Assembly (NCBI GenBank): GCA_021737785.1
Contig: JAIPDI010000050.1
Coordinates: forward strand, 1 to 38,954
DNA from: Deltaproteobacteria bacterium
GTDB lineage: Bacteria; Desulfobacterota; DSM-4660; Desulfatiglandales; Desulfatiglandaceae
Direction of reading: 5' to 3'
DNA length: 38,954 bases
In this document: one piece after another, positions 1 to 6,662 of the stretch
How positions within the stretch are numbered: the first letter of the stretch is position 1
How the letters are laid out: every line of letters starts with the position of its first letter
Translations under genes and position numbers: made by a program
Notes under the pieces: generated by a model
The model's input: only the letters and a program-made list of their open reading frames with translations
The model's database searches: none
Told to the model about the DNA's origin: nothing

Positions 1-116
1 CCCGAGTCAAGCCCTGGTGATCATTTTTTGGCACTACATCCTTTATGGATAACATAACCTATTGAAATTATTAGATGCCGATTTTAAGAATAGCCTGATT
101 TCGGCCCTGAAAATGA

Positions 117-338
117 AATTGGCCACGAATTTCGGTTAACAGTGCGCATCTGTTCCTGGCGGAGATTTACGGGGAACTGGGTCTGGAGGAGAAGGCTCGC
201 AACCATGCGGAAGAGGTGCGCAGGCTCGACCCCGGATTCTCCTTGGCGCGCGTTGACAGACTAGGCACCTACAGATATAAAGAGGCGGCTCATCTGGAAC
301 GTCGGATGGACGCCCTGCGCAAAGCCGGATTCAAGTGA
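117..338 (+). pseudogene. C-terminal fragment of a TPR-containing adenylate/guanylate cyclase-type protein
   Basis: An open frame with no start codon runs from just after an in-frame TGA at 114-116 to the TGA at 336-338. The last ~60 residues (LFLAEIYGELGLEEKAR, then FSLARVDRL, then HLERRMDALRKAGFK) follow the pattern of the TPR-plus-tail C-terminus common in class III cyclase/TPR proteins: a TPR helix pair, then FSLxR, then a DLERLLxALRKAGL ending. The N-terminal cyclase domain is absent, so this is a gene remnant and not a gene cut by the window edge. It is the first of a series of broken genes in the left 9.5 kb. The assignment is by pattern recall and the parent family could differ. Confidence 0.5.
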
Positions 339-357
339 GCAGTAAGGACGAACTGCG

Positions 358-537
358 GGATCGCTTCATAGTTCAAAAGAGGTCATGGCATGTCTGAGGA
401 ACCCAAAATTGATAAGCAATCCGGTGTGGACAAGGGATTAGTCGCCATGTTCTTAAGCATGTCGCCCGAGGAGCGATTGCTGGCAAACGATAACGCGTTT
501 CGTACAATTCTGGAGCTGAGAGATGGCTACAGGCAGA
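358..537 (+). repeat. Direct repeat copy 1 (pairs with 3779-3957)
   Basis: About 180 bp covering the ribosome binding site and first 48-50 codons of a small ORF is repeated, with a handful of substitutions, 3.4 kb downstream. Similarity begins near GGATCGCTTCATAG and stops abruptly at CAGGCAG. After that point copy 2 continues into a nucleotidyltransferase, while copy 1 continues into unrelated sequence and then a transposase fragment. Confidence 0.85.
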
Positions 538-584
538 ACGGGACGTTGGCAGAACGTTGTTTCTTTGTTGACATCTTAGGATGA
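390..584 (+). CDS. Small acidic protein with altered C-terminus (paralog of 3811-3987)
   Basis: This 64-residue ORF starts MSEEPKIDKQSGVDKGL and contains the MSPEERLLANDNAF segment shared with the paralog at 3811. The start is preceded by AGAGG at good spacing, identical in both copies. Residues after about 49 differ (NGTLAERCFFVDILG instead of RKANERKPE), because the duplicated block ends there. In the other copy this ORF overlaps the start of a nucleotidyltransferase gene in a shifted frame; here only the first codons of that second frame survive. It is therefore probably a truncated relic of a two-gene unit. The family is not one I can name; a link to nucleotidyltransferases is inferred from the second copy. 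Confidence 0.5.
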   Translation: MSEEPKIDKQSGVDKGLVAMFLSMSPEERLLANDNAFRTILELRDGYRQNGTLAERCFFVDILG

Positions 585-602
585 AGTGGGTAATCGGAAT
601 CC

Positions 603-794
603 ATGCCCCGCCAAGCTCGCATAGATGGTCCTTCAGCCCTGCATCGCATCATCATCCCAGGAATCGAACTGAGAAGGATCTTTGAGGATGACAAAGACAG
701 GGAGGATTTCCTTGAGCGGTTATCCGGTCTCGTAGAGGAAACAATGAGGCCCTGTTACGCATGGGCGGTCATGCCGAATCTTGTATTATGTTGA
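603..794 (+). pseudogene. N-terminal fragment of REP-associated tyrosine transposase (Y1/RAYT family)
   Basis: The product begins MPRQARIDGPSALHRI and continues IPGIELRRIFEDDKDRE, then PCYAWAVMPN. This is the typical N-terminus of Y1_Tnp/RAYT proteins (MPRxxRxDxPGxLHHIxxRGIERRxIF, then CYAWAxMPNHxHLL). The frame is lost immediately after MPN, exactly where the HUH metal-binding motif NHxHLL should follow. The catalytic His-hydrophobe-His and the Tyr are therefore missing and the fragment cannot be active. Other pieces of the same family lie at 2553, 6228 and 8786. Confidence 0.8.
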
Positions 795-1025
795 GTTCAA
801 CATAGTCGGCTATAGGCGGTGGATCCCAGTATTCAGAGACATTCGCCGCCTGCCTTAATAGAAATGATTGCTTCCAATGGTTCGTATACCCCAATTCCCA
901 TCATTTTCGGATTTCCCGGCGTCATAGGAGCACGTGACGCTCACCAAATGCACGCCCGTCCCGAACCAAGATTCTCCTATTGTGGCGACTCGCTCGGACT
1001 ACAACATCCTGCGGACACATTTCCC
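795..1025. other. Intergenic, no recognisable gene
   Basis: An open frame exists from 819 but has no ribosome binding site, no recognisable domain and an unremarkable composition. I see no RNA gene here. The segment separates the transposase fragment from the promoter of the following MBL gene. Confidence 0.4.
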
Positions 1026-1054
1026 TTGACGCCCAAACCCGTTTTGGGTATATC
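1026..1054 (+). promoter_or_regulatory. Candidate sigma-70 promoter with operator-like palindrome filling the spacer
   Basis: TTGACG (1026-1031) and TATATC (1049-1054) are separated by exactly 17 bp. The whole spacer is an inverted repeat, CCCAAA-N5-TTTGGG (1032-1048). A start near 1061 would give a ~90-nt leader before the ATG at 1152. The palindrome between -35 and -10 is a classic repressor position, but the regulator is unknown. Confidence 0.5.
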
Positions 1055-1151
1055 TCTTGCTCAAAAAAACGAGTTCTTATAACCTGTTATCACCTCTTTC
1101 CTTTTCGAGCACAGTGGCCAGATACCATCGGTCAGACAACAGGAGGTATTC

Positions 1152-2492
1152 ATGAATTTGGTTGGCGAAGCAATTAAACAACGTCTGTCACGGCGGGCTT
1201 TTCTTAAAGGCGCCGGATCCCTTGCCGCGGTGCCTTTCCTGACAGGCCTCTGCGGGACAGTGCTGGGAGGATGCTCTTCAGGGTCCACAGCTGCCAGCGG
1301 TCCGGACAGGTTTAACACCAGGCTCGTGATCCTGGGGTCATCCGGTGGTGTGAGCTACTGGCCGGGATCAAACCGCGCGAGCTCCTCATCGGCGCTGGTC
1401 GTTAACGACACGATCTATCTCATTGATCTTGGACAGGGTTCCACTGCCCGGCTTAACGAGGCGTTCAATTCACAGAGTGTTGTAAATGCGGACGGCTCAT
1501 ATATGGACAATCCGTCTTCTACCTTTCTCGACAAAGTGAAAGCGCTCTTCTTTACGCATCTCCATCAGGACCATATCGCCGATTACGCCAACTTACTCCT
1601 GATCGGTGCCGGGTGCCATCTCGGCAATCCTTCGCCTTATGGCTGGGGCCAAAATCCACTGCAGGTCATAGGTCCCTGCAACCGAGGACAGCTGGATATC
1701 AACAATAATCCCAATATCCCGGATAAGGAGATAGACTCATGGATTATCTGGACAGACAATTCGGATCCTGCCTTGGTCACTCCAACGCCCGGTACCATAC
1801 AGATGACCGACCTTGTCCTGCAGGCCTTTGCCCAGGCCGTCAATGATCTCATGCTCGATGACGGATATCCCAACTACAGAAGTCTGGTGGAGGTTACTGA
1901 GATCGGCAGGCTTCTCCAAACCCAGGACAGCCCCACCTGCCCTTTGATGGCGCCGTTTCCGGTATATCCCGCGGGGGGTGGCAGAGACGAAAACGGCGTC
2001 AGCGTGCAGGCCACGCTCGTGGATCATCATCAGGCATATCCGGCATTTGCATTTCGGTTCGACACGCCTGATGGATCGGTAGTTTTCTCGGGCGATACGG
2101 GCCCCAACACTACAGGCAACCGAGACCTTGTGAAAGGAGATCCGGAACTCGCTTATGGCAACCTGCAGATACTTGCTGACGGCGCTGATGTTTTGGTTCA
2201 TGAGGTTATCGACACGGCATGGGTCAATAAAAAGTTTGGGGAAAACCCGGCCAAGACCTCACCGCTTTATGTCCTTAAGGAGCACATGTTAAGCGCGCAC
2301 ACGCAAATTGAACGGGTCGGGCAGGTTGCAACGTTTTGCAATGTCAAGACGCTGGTTATCAACCATATCGTGCCGGGCATGGCTCCGATGTCGCATCTGG
2401 AAAATGCCGGGCAGAACTTCTTGGGAAACCTGATTATCAGTGAGGACCTCATGCAAATTGGTGTAAGCACGTTTGGTGGTGTTGTGCTGTGA
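1152..2492 (+). CDS. Exported metallo-beta-lactamase-fold hydrolase (Tat lipoprotein)
   Basis: This 446-residue protein is predicted to be a zinc-dependent hydrolase exported folded through the Tat pathway. Residues 12-16 carry the twin-arginine motif (SRRAFLKG), followed by a hydrophobic stretch and a lipobox-like LGGC near residue 41, so it may be lipid-anchored. The MBL core is clear: a glycine-rich SSGGV strand, the metal motif THLHQDH (around 136-142), the HH pair before the SGDTGPN motif that supplies the bridging Asp, and a C-terminal VINHIVPG with a late metal-binding His. The architecture resembles RNase Z/arylsulfatase-like MBLs rather than beta-lactamases. The AGGAGG-like ribosome binding site sits 8 nt before the ATG. 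The substrate cannot be inferred. It is flanked on both sides by transposase remnants. Confidence 0.85.
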   Translation: MNLVGEAIKQRLSRRAFLKGAGSLAAVPFLTGLCGTVLGGCSSGSTAASGPDRFNTRLVILGSSGGVSYWPGSNRASSSSALVVNDTIYLIDLGQGSTARLNEAFNSQSVVNADGSYMDNPSSTFLDKVKALFFTHLHQDHIADYANLLLIGAGCHLGNPSPYGWGQNPLQVIGPCNRGQLDINNNPNIPDKEIDSWIIWTDNSDPALVTPTPGTIQMTDLVLQAFAQAVNDLMLDDGYPNYRSLVEVTEIGRLLQTQDSPTCPLMAPFPVYPAGGGRDENGVSVQATLVDHHQAYPAFAFRFDTPDGSVVFSGDTGPNTTGNRDLVKGDPELAYGNLQILADGADVLVHEVIDTAWVNKKFGENPAKTSPLYVLKEHMLSAHTQIERVGQVATFCNVKTLVINHIVPGMAPMSHLENAGQNFLGNLIISEDLMQIGVSTFGGVVL

Positions 2493-2552
2493 TAACGGAT
2501 CAAGTCTTGTCCATACTTACGCACCGAGTATAAATAAAATTGACATCGCGGG

Positions 2553-3004
2553 ATATAATGACGCCCTGTTACGCATAGGCTCATGACCAACCACGTACAC
2601 CTCCTTCTTTGCACCGGGACGGAGCGTTCCTGTTGCCTCGATCATGCGAAGGCTGCTGACCGGTTATGCGGTGAGCTGATCAGAGAGGTCAGTGGTGGGG
2701 GTCGGGCCAAGCTGACTACCAGGGATTAAAACGGATACTCTCGAAATGCCCCCTCATTTTCGGTTTATGTCGCGCTTTTTGGCAGGGAAAACGCATTATT
2801 GGAATTGAACCATGGCGGGAGAGCGCCCGGCTGACCTCCTGCTCATGCAGGCGGGGGAATTTGTTGGGTGCCGTTACGAATCAATGTGTCAGGGTTATGA
2901 CTTGGATGGAATTGCCGAAAAAGTGGCTGAAGTTTATGGAGCCGGGTGAGATGCTGTGCAGTAGGAGCAGCGAAAGATGAAGGCAAGGATTCTGGTCCCC
3001 ATCC
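2553..3004 (+). pseudogene. Decayed RAYT transposase: HUH segment plus C-terminal domain
   Basis: The sequence resumes the family at CYA-stop-A, then MTNHVHLLLCTGT (the HUH motif) and, in another frame, IMRRLLTGYAVS, which is the conserved helix carrying the nucleophile region. A deletion then jumps to the C-terminal domain (YDLDGIAEKVAEVYG) with several stops and frame changes. The right part (2692-3004) is clearly related to 6228-6548 and ends at the same CCCCATCC boundary. It is non-functional. Confidence 0.75.
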
Positions 3005-3039
3005 GTATCGTCAGTCCATTTGAGTGAACGCTATTTCGG

Positions 3040-3068
3040 TTGACAATTGTCACGTGACGATTTACAAT
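3040..3068 (+). promoter_or_regulatory. higBA promoter with overlapping palindromic operators
   Basis: TTGACA (3040-3045), a 17-bp spacer and TACAAT (3063-3068) form a near-consensus sigma-70 promoter. Two perfect palindromes overlap it: TGACAATTGTCA (3041-3052) and GTCACGTGAC (3049-3058). They are natural binding sites for the HigA antitoxin encoded downstream. Predicted initiation lies near 3075, at the toxin ATG, so the mRNA may be leaderless. Confidence 0.75.
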
Positions 3069-3074
3069 CCTAAC

Positions 3075-3356
3075 ATGATCAAAACATTTGCCGATAAGGA
3101 AACGCAGCAGCTTTTTACTGTTGGCAAATCAAGACGCCTGGCACCCGATTTGGCCAAGAGAGCTGTAAGGCGCTTGGAATACATCCATTACGCAACGAAC
3201 CTGAATGACCTCTTGGTTCCCCCAAGTAATCGGCTGCACGCACTAAAAGGAGATCGAAAAGGACAACATTCAATATCGATCAACGACCAATGGCGAATTT
3301 GTTTCCGTTTCCTTGAAGGCGATGCCTACGACGTTGAAATAACCGATTATCATTAG
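3075..3356 (+). CDS. higB: HigB-type RelE-superfamily toxin
   Basis: This 93-residue mRNA-interferase toxin begins MIKTFADKETQQLF and contains the diagnostic HigB block: NRLHALKGDRKGQHSI, then INDQWRICF, then YDVEITDYH. These match the family that cleaves ribosome-associated mRNA. I place the start at the ATG at 3075, not the upstream in-frame ATG at 3024, because the promoter (-10 at 3063-3068) lies between them and family members start with MIKxF. There is essentially no room for a ribosome binding site, consistent with leaderless translation. The partner antitoxin starts 12 nt downstream. The gene looks intact. Confidence 0.93.
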   Translation: MIKTFADKETQQLFTVGKSRRLAPDLAKRAVRRLEYIHYATNLNDLLVPPSNRLHALKGDRKGQHSISINDQWRICFRFLEGDAYDVEITDYH

Positions 3357-3367
3357 AGGATAGGAAG

Positions 3368-3682
3368 ATGGCTTTATCTAACTCAAAGAAGCGAGAAATG
3401 CCGCCAACACATCCTGGTGAAATGCTCAGAGAGGACTTCATGCCGGATTTTGATCTGACCGCAACGACCTTGGCTAAGGCCCTGGGGGTGTCACGCCAAA
3501 CTGTGAATGAAATTTTGAGAGAACGGCGTGCCATAACACCTGCTATGGCGCTTAGATTATCTCGCCTTTTTGGAAACTCTCCAGAATTTTGGCTGACTGC
3601 ACAACATTCCCGGGATTTGTGGGATTCCGAACAGCTGTTTCACAAGGAACTATCTCACATTCAACCGTTACATGCTGCCTAA
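3368..3682 (+). CDS. higA: HigA-type XRE antitoxin
   Basis: This 104-residue protein has a Cro/CI helix-turn-helix (TTLAKALGVSRQTVNEI, around residues 37-53) in the HigA arrangement: an N-terminal PPTHPGEMLREDF, then the HTH, then LSRLFGNSPEFWLTAQ. It should bind and neutralise the HigB toxin encoded 12 nt upstream and repress the shared promoter through the palindromes at 3041-3058. GAGG at the end of the toxin gene provides the ribosome binding site 8 nt before the ATG. Toxin-first order is normal for higBA. Confidence 0.95.
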   Translation: MALSNSKKREMPPTHPGEMLREDFMPDFDLTATTLAKALGVSRQTVNEILRERRAITPAMALRLSRLFGNSPEFWLTAQHSRDLWDSEQLFHKELSHIQPLHAA

Positions 3683-3778
3683 ACCAAGTGTAATAAAGGG
3701 GGCTACGCTTGACTCATATTTTATGTATAAGGCATGCTTAAAACGCGCTCCAGTTAAGCCGAGAGTTCTTCGCTAACA

Positions 3779-3957
3779 GGATCGCTTCATAGTTCAAAAG
3801 AGGTCATAGCATGTCTGAGGAACCCAAAATTGATGACCACTCCGGTGTGGACAAGGGATTAGTCGCCATGTTCTTAAGGATGTCGCCCGAAGAGCGATTG
3901 CTGGCAAACGATAACGCTTTTCGTACAATTCTGGAGCTGAGAGATGCCTACAGGCAG
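3779..3957 (+). repeat. Direct repeat copy 2 (pairs with 358-537)
   Basis: This is the second copy of the ~180-bp block containing the ribosome binding site and most of the small ORF. Base changes are scattered and mostly tolerated, so both copies were probably under selection for some time after duplication. Confidence 0.85.
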
Positions 3958-3987
3958 CGGAAAGCCAACGAGCGCAAGCCTGAGTGA
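3811..3987 (+). CDS. Small acidic protein upstream of a nucleotidyltransferase
   Basis: This 58-residue protein, MSEEPKIDDHSGVDKGL to a basic tail RKANERKPE, has AGAGG 7 nt before the ATG. It overlaps the following nucleotidyltransferase reading frame (starting at 3944, shifted frame) by about 40 nt, which suggests translational coupling. No known domain is recognised. Small proteins paired with minimal nucleotidyltransferases often belong to toxin-antitoxin-like units, but the role is not shown here. It appears to be the complete version of the ORF at 390. Confidence 0.6.
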   Translation: MSEEPKIDDHSGVDKGLVAMFLRMSPEERLLANDNAFRTILELRDAYRQRKANERKPE

Positions 3988-4372
3988 AGCTCTGGAGGGG
4001 CTTCTAAAGGCAAAGGTCGATTTTATTTTGGTCGGAGGCCTTGCCGCCTAATCCAAGGAGCCCCGGTCACAACAATGGATGTGGACATTGTTCACAACCA
4101 ATCCCCTGAGAATATCGCCAGGTTATTTGCCTTTCTCAAATCTATTGAGGCTGTTCAGCGTCGCTTGGATGACAAGTTGATTGAACCAAAGACACTCGAC
4201 CTGTCGGGGAAGGGCCACGTGCTCCTTACGACCCGTATTGGCCCGCTGGATGTATTGGCAATTATTGAGGGGGGAGATCCTATGAGGATTTCCTGAGCAC
4301 ACGGTGGAAATTGATTTCAGAGCCCACACCCTTCGAGTGCTGGACCTAAAGACGTTAATCGAATTCCACGTT
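3944..4372 (+). pseudogene. Frameshifted minimal nucleotidyltransferase
   Basis: The frame opens at an ATG inside the upstream small ORF and reads SLSEALEGLLKAKVDFILVG-GLAA up to a premature TAA at 4049. Restoring one base joins this to VIQGAP-VTTMDVDIVHNQS at 4052 onward. The result has the glycine-rich GG and the D-x-D (DVD) metal ligands of the polymerase-beta nucleotidyltransferase fold. A second one-base loss near 4290 shifts YEDFLEHTVEIDFRAHTLRVLDLKTLIE out of frame. The expected C-terminal helices are then missing. With at least two frameshifts and a truncated end it is dead. Confidence 0.8.
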
Positions 4373-4385
4373 AGGTTTAGTACTT

Positions 4386-4404
4386 TATAAGACGTTATCT
4401 TATA
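4386..4404. promoter_or_regulatory. Inverted repeat just upstream of the GAF gene
   Basis: TATAAGA-N5-TCTTATA is a perfect 7-bp-arm dyad ending 9 nt before the ATG at 4413. It could be an operator or a weak hairpin near the translation start. No T-run follows, so it is not a terminator. Confidence 0.35.
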
Positions 4405-4412
4405 CAAAAAAC

Positions 4413-5108
4413 ATGGGGATGAATATGGAAAATATGGATGCAAACCCGTACAATCGGGAAAAGATCACCGAAGACGTTTTGAAAGAATGGCAGAACCTGC
4501 TTGATGACACAGCTGAGATCCTTTGCGTGCCTGCGGGGCTGATCACGCGCGTTGACGGTAATGAAATTGAGATCCTCCTCTCAAGTGAGACTGAGGGCAA
4601 CCCCTATCCGGCAGCGTACAAGTCACAGTACCCGGATTCCGGATGGTACTGTGAGCATACTCTGAAAAGCAGGGGGCTTAATCTAATTTCAAATGCTCTC
4701 CAAGATTCTCAGTGGAAAGACAATCCTGCTGCAGTCGACCTGCACATGATCTCCTACCTGGGATTGCCCATTGAACGCTCCGATGGAAAACAGTTCGGGA
4801 CTGTGTGTTTCCTTGACAACAAGCAGAACGCGCATAATGACACACACATCAAACTGGTCAAGCAGATCAAAAGGATGATCGAACTGTCCCTTCGCATTAT
4901 TTTAGCCAAGGAGGAGATAGACCGCCGGGATCGTTTGCTTGATGATTTGAGTAAGATTTACCCGATCTGCAGTTATTGCAAGAAGGTACAGGATAAAACG
5001 GGCAAGTGGATCTCGGTGGAAGAATATGTCCATGATATTTCCGGTGCCATGGCCTCTCACGGTATCTGCCCTCAGTGCTATAAAAGGGAGATCACAAAAA
5101 TTACCTAA
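4413..5108 (+). CDS. GAF-domain sensor protein with C-terminal Cys4 module
   Basis: This 231-residue cytoplasmic protein has a GAF domain at roughly residues 20-165 (for example SGWYCEHTLKSRGLNLIS and YLGLPIERSDGKQFGTVC), then a linker helix, and a compact C-terminal module with PICSYCKK (184-191) and HGICPQC (216-222). The four cysteines 186, 189, 219 and 222 probably bind one zinc. This ICSYCKK/HGICPxC module commonly follows PAS, GAF or response-regulator domains in Deltaproteobacteria, with no established activity. There is no kinase or cyclase output domain. The exact start is uncertain: ATGs at 4413, 4419 and 4425 are in frame, and the only purine-rich stretch (GGGGA) favours 4425. Confidence 0.8.
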   Translation: MGMNMENMDANPYNREKITEDVLKEWQNLLDDTAEILCVPAGLITRVDGNEIEILLSSETEGNPYPAAYKSQYPDSGWYCEHTLKSRGLNLISNALQDSQWKDNPAAVDLHMISYLGLPIERSDGKQFGTVCFLDNKQNAHNDTHIKLVKQIKRMIELSLRIILAKEEIDRRDRLLDDLSKIYPICSYCKKVQDKTGKWISVEEYVHDISGAMASHGICPQCYKREITKIT

Positions 5109-5147
5109 CCGGCGCATGAACCGTGAAAATTTTCAGGACGGAAAGTT

Positions 5148-5163
5148 TTCGGGACGTCCCGAA
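5148..5163. repeat. Perfect 16-bp palindrome between convergent genes
   Basis: TTCGGGACGTCCCGAA is fully self-complementary. It lies about 40 bp past the GAF gene stop and 75 bp before the end of the convergent transglycosylase gene. It lacks a loop and a T-run, so it looks more like a protein-binding dyad than a terminator. Confidence 0.6.
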
Positions 5164-5238
5164 GGGATTACCTCACCTAACCACGAGGCAAAAAATACCT
5201 CCCTGATGAAACCTTTTCCCACCAGCTTGACCGCGCCG

Positions 5239-5982
5239 TCATGCCGTCATTTGGGAATACTCGCGGACCCGCTTCACATAGTTCCGGGTCTCCTGATAGG
5301 GCACACTTCCGTTGTATCGTTCAACCGTACCAGGACCCGCGTTATACGCCGCAAGGGCCTTATTCAGATCATTTCCGAACCGATCGAGCATGGATCTCAA
5401 ATAGCGGCTTCCGCCATCAATATTCTGATCAATATCAAATGGATCTTCTACCCCCAGGGAACTGGCTGTTGCGGGCATCAACTGCATCAGGCCCCTGGCC
5501 CCGGCAGAAGAAATGGCATGGACCCGAAAACTCGATTCAGCCTGAATCACACCCCTTATCAGCTCAGGCGGCAATGAATACTTTTGAGCTGCATTCTGAA
5601 TACTTTTTTCGATTTTCTGCGACACGGTATCTTTTCCGGAAGCTTTTACCTCTTTTTGCTTGCCTTTGGGGGAAACATCGGTAGGCTGCGGATCCAGTTT
5701 TTTAGCAGACTCTATGGTCTTGACTGGAGAGCGTTCGATCCTTCTTTGAAAAGCCCCTGAAGACGGCGCTGATCTTACAATAACAGGATTGGACAGATAA
5801 TCCTGGGCTGTCAGCCCTGTCTTTTTCCCTTCTTCAAGGCATGCTCTGAATATCCCGCTAAAGCTGAGATTGCGGGAGCGTTCTGAGCCTCTTGATAAGG
5901 GTCGCTCCTGTGCCAAACGTTCGGCGGTTTTCTGTCGGCCAATTTGTTGCGAAACGATCAAATTCTTTTCCAGCACAGCCAA
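5239..5982 (-). CDS. Lytic transglycosylase (Slt/MltE-like catalytic domain)
   Basis: This ~247-residue protein has a C-terminal lysozyme-like transglycosylase domain. Glu149 in VIQAESSF is the expected catalytic acid, followed by the family motifs GARGLMQLMPATA (161-173), AAYNAGPGTVERY (211-223) and PYQETRNYV (228-236). It should cleave the MurNAc-GlcNAc bond. The first ~120 residues are basic and disordered, with no signal peptide or membrane segment, so the export route is unclear. Such leaderless forms often serve flagella or secretion machines, but none is nearby. The longest frame starts at a TTG (5982) with GAGG too close; the GTG two codons in (5976) has GAGG at 8 nt and is probably the real start. 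Confidence 0.85.
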   Translation of the reverse strand: MAVLEKNLIVSQQIGRQKTAERLAQERPLSRGSERSRNLSFSGIFRACLEEGKKTGLTAQDYLSNPVIVRSAPSSGAFQRRIERSPVKTIESAKKLDPQPTDVSPKGKQKEVKASGKDTVSQKIEKSIQNAAQKYSLPPELIRGVIQAESSFRVHAISSAGARGLMQLMPATASSLGVEDPFDIDQNIDGGSRYLRSMLDRFGNDLNKALAAYNAGPGTVERYNGSVPYQETRNYVKRVREYSQMTA

Positions 5983-6227
5983 ATCCTCAATAAGTTTCCG
6001 GGGTCAATAACGCATATGGTTTCTATGGGCTGCCATGCCCTATCCTGTGAGGATGGAACATGCAAATATTGTTCCAAATCTTTCAACCCCCGTTGCAGCC
6101 AAAATATCCCAGGGCAATATTCCCCTCGGCTCCCAAGGCCGAATCCCGTGTGGTCAGAGCCCGAAAAAGGGAGTCCTTATCACCTCGCCTTATCACCTAT
6201 CACGCACTCAGGCTTCGTATGATGGGT

Positions 6228-6548
6228 GTGATGGGGGTCGGGCCAAGCTAACCACCAGGGATTAAGTCGAATATTCTCGAAATGCCCCTCATTTTCGGGC
6301 TATATCGCGTTTTTTGACAGGAAAAACGCATTATTGGGATTGAACTGTGGCGAGAGAGCGCCTGGCTAACCTCCTTCTTATGCAGGCGGGGCAAGAATAT
6401 GAGCGCCGTTACGAATTAAAGCGCCACGGTTATGACCTGGACCGAATTGCGGAAGGGGTGGCGGAAATCTATGGAATGGAACCGCGTCACACACTGTGCA
6501 TGGGCAGGCAGCAGCGAAAGGTGAAGGCAGGGAGTCTGGTCCCCATCC
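6228..6548 (+). pseudogene. C-terminal domain remnant of RAYT transposase
   Basis: From 6347 the frame reads LANLLLMQAGQEYERRYELK, then HGYDLDRIAEGVAEIYGMEP and RQQRKVKAGS. This is the DnaA-like/helix-turn-helix C-terminal part of RAYT-type transposases (xxRYELKRxGYDLDRIAxRVAEIYGME). The upstream 120 bp shares sequence with 2692-2815. There is no N-terminal or HUH part in cis. The 3' boundary CCCCATCC matches the copies ending at 3004 and 9089. Confidence 0.75.
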
Positions 6549-6662
6549 CCCCATCCATGGATATTTCCGGGAGGATATGGCTCGCATATTAACATGATTC
6601 CGTGGTCCGACTCAATGCCTAAATGCAATGGCGAATGCCCATCGATTGCGTTTTACGGTTAC

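Noticed and set aside
819-1082. 87-codon ORF
   Set aside because: No ribosome binding site or recognisable domain, and it runs through the promoter of the next gene.
2540-2559. TTGACA followed by TATAAT
   Set aside because: The spacer is only 8 bp, too short for a sigma-70 promoter.
3024-3074. N-terminal extension of HigB
   Set aside because: It lies across the promoter and is absent from the family pattern; the ATG at 3075 is the start.
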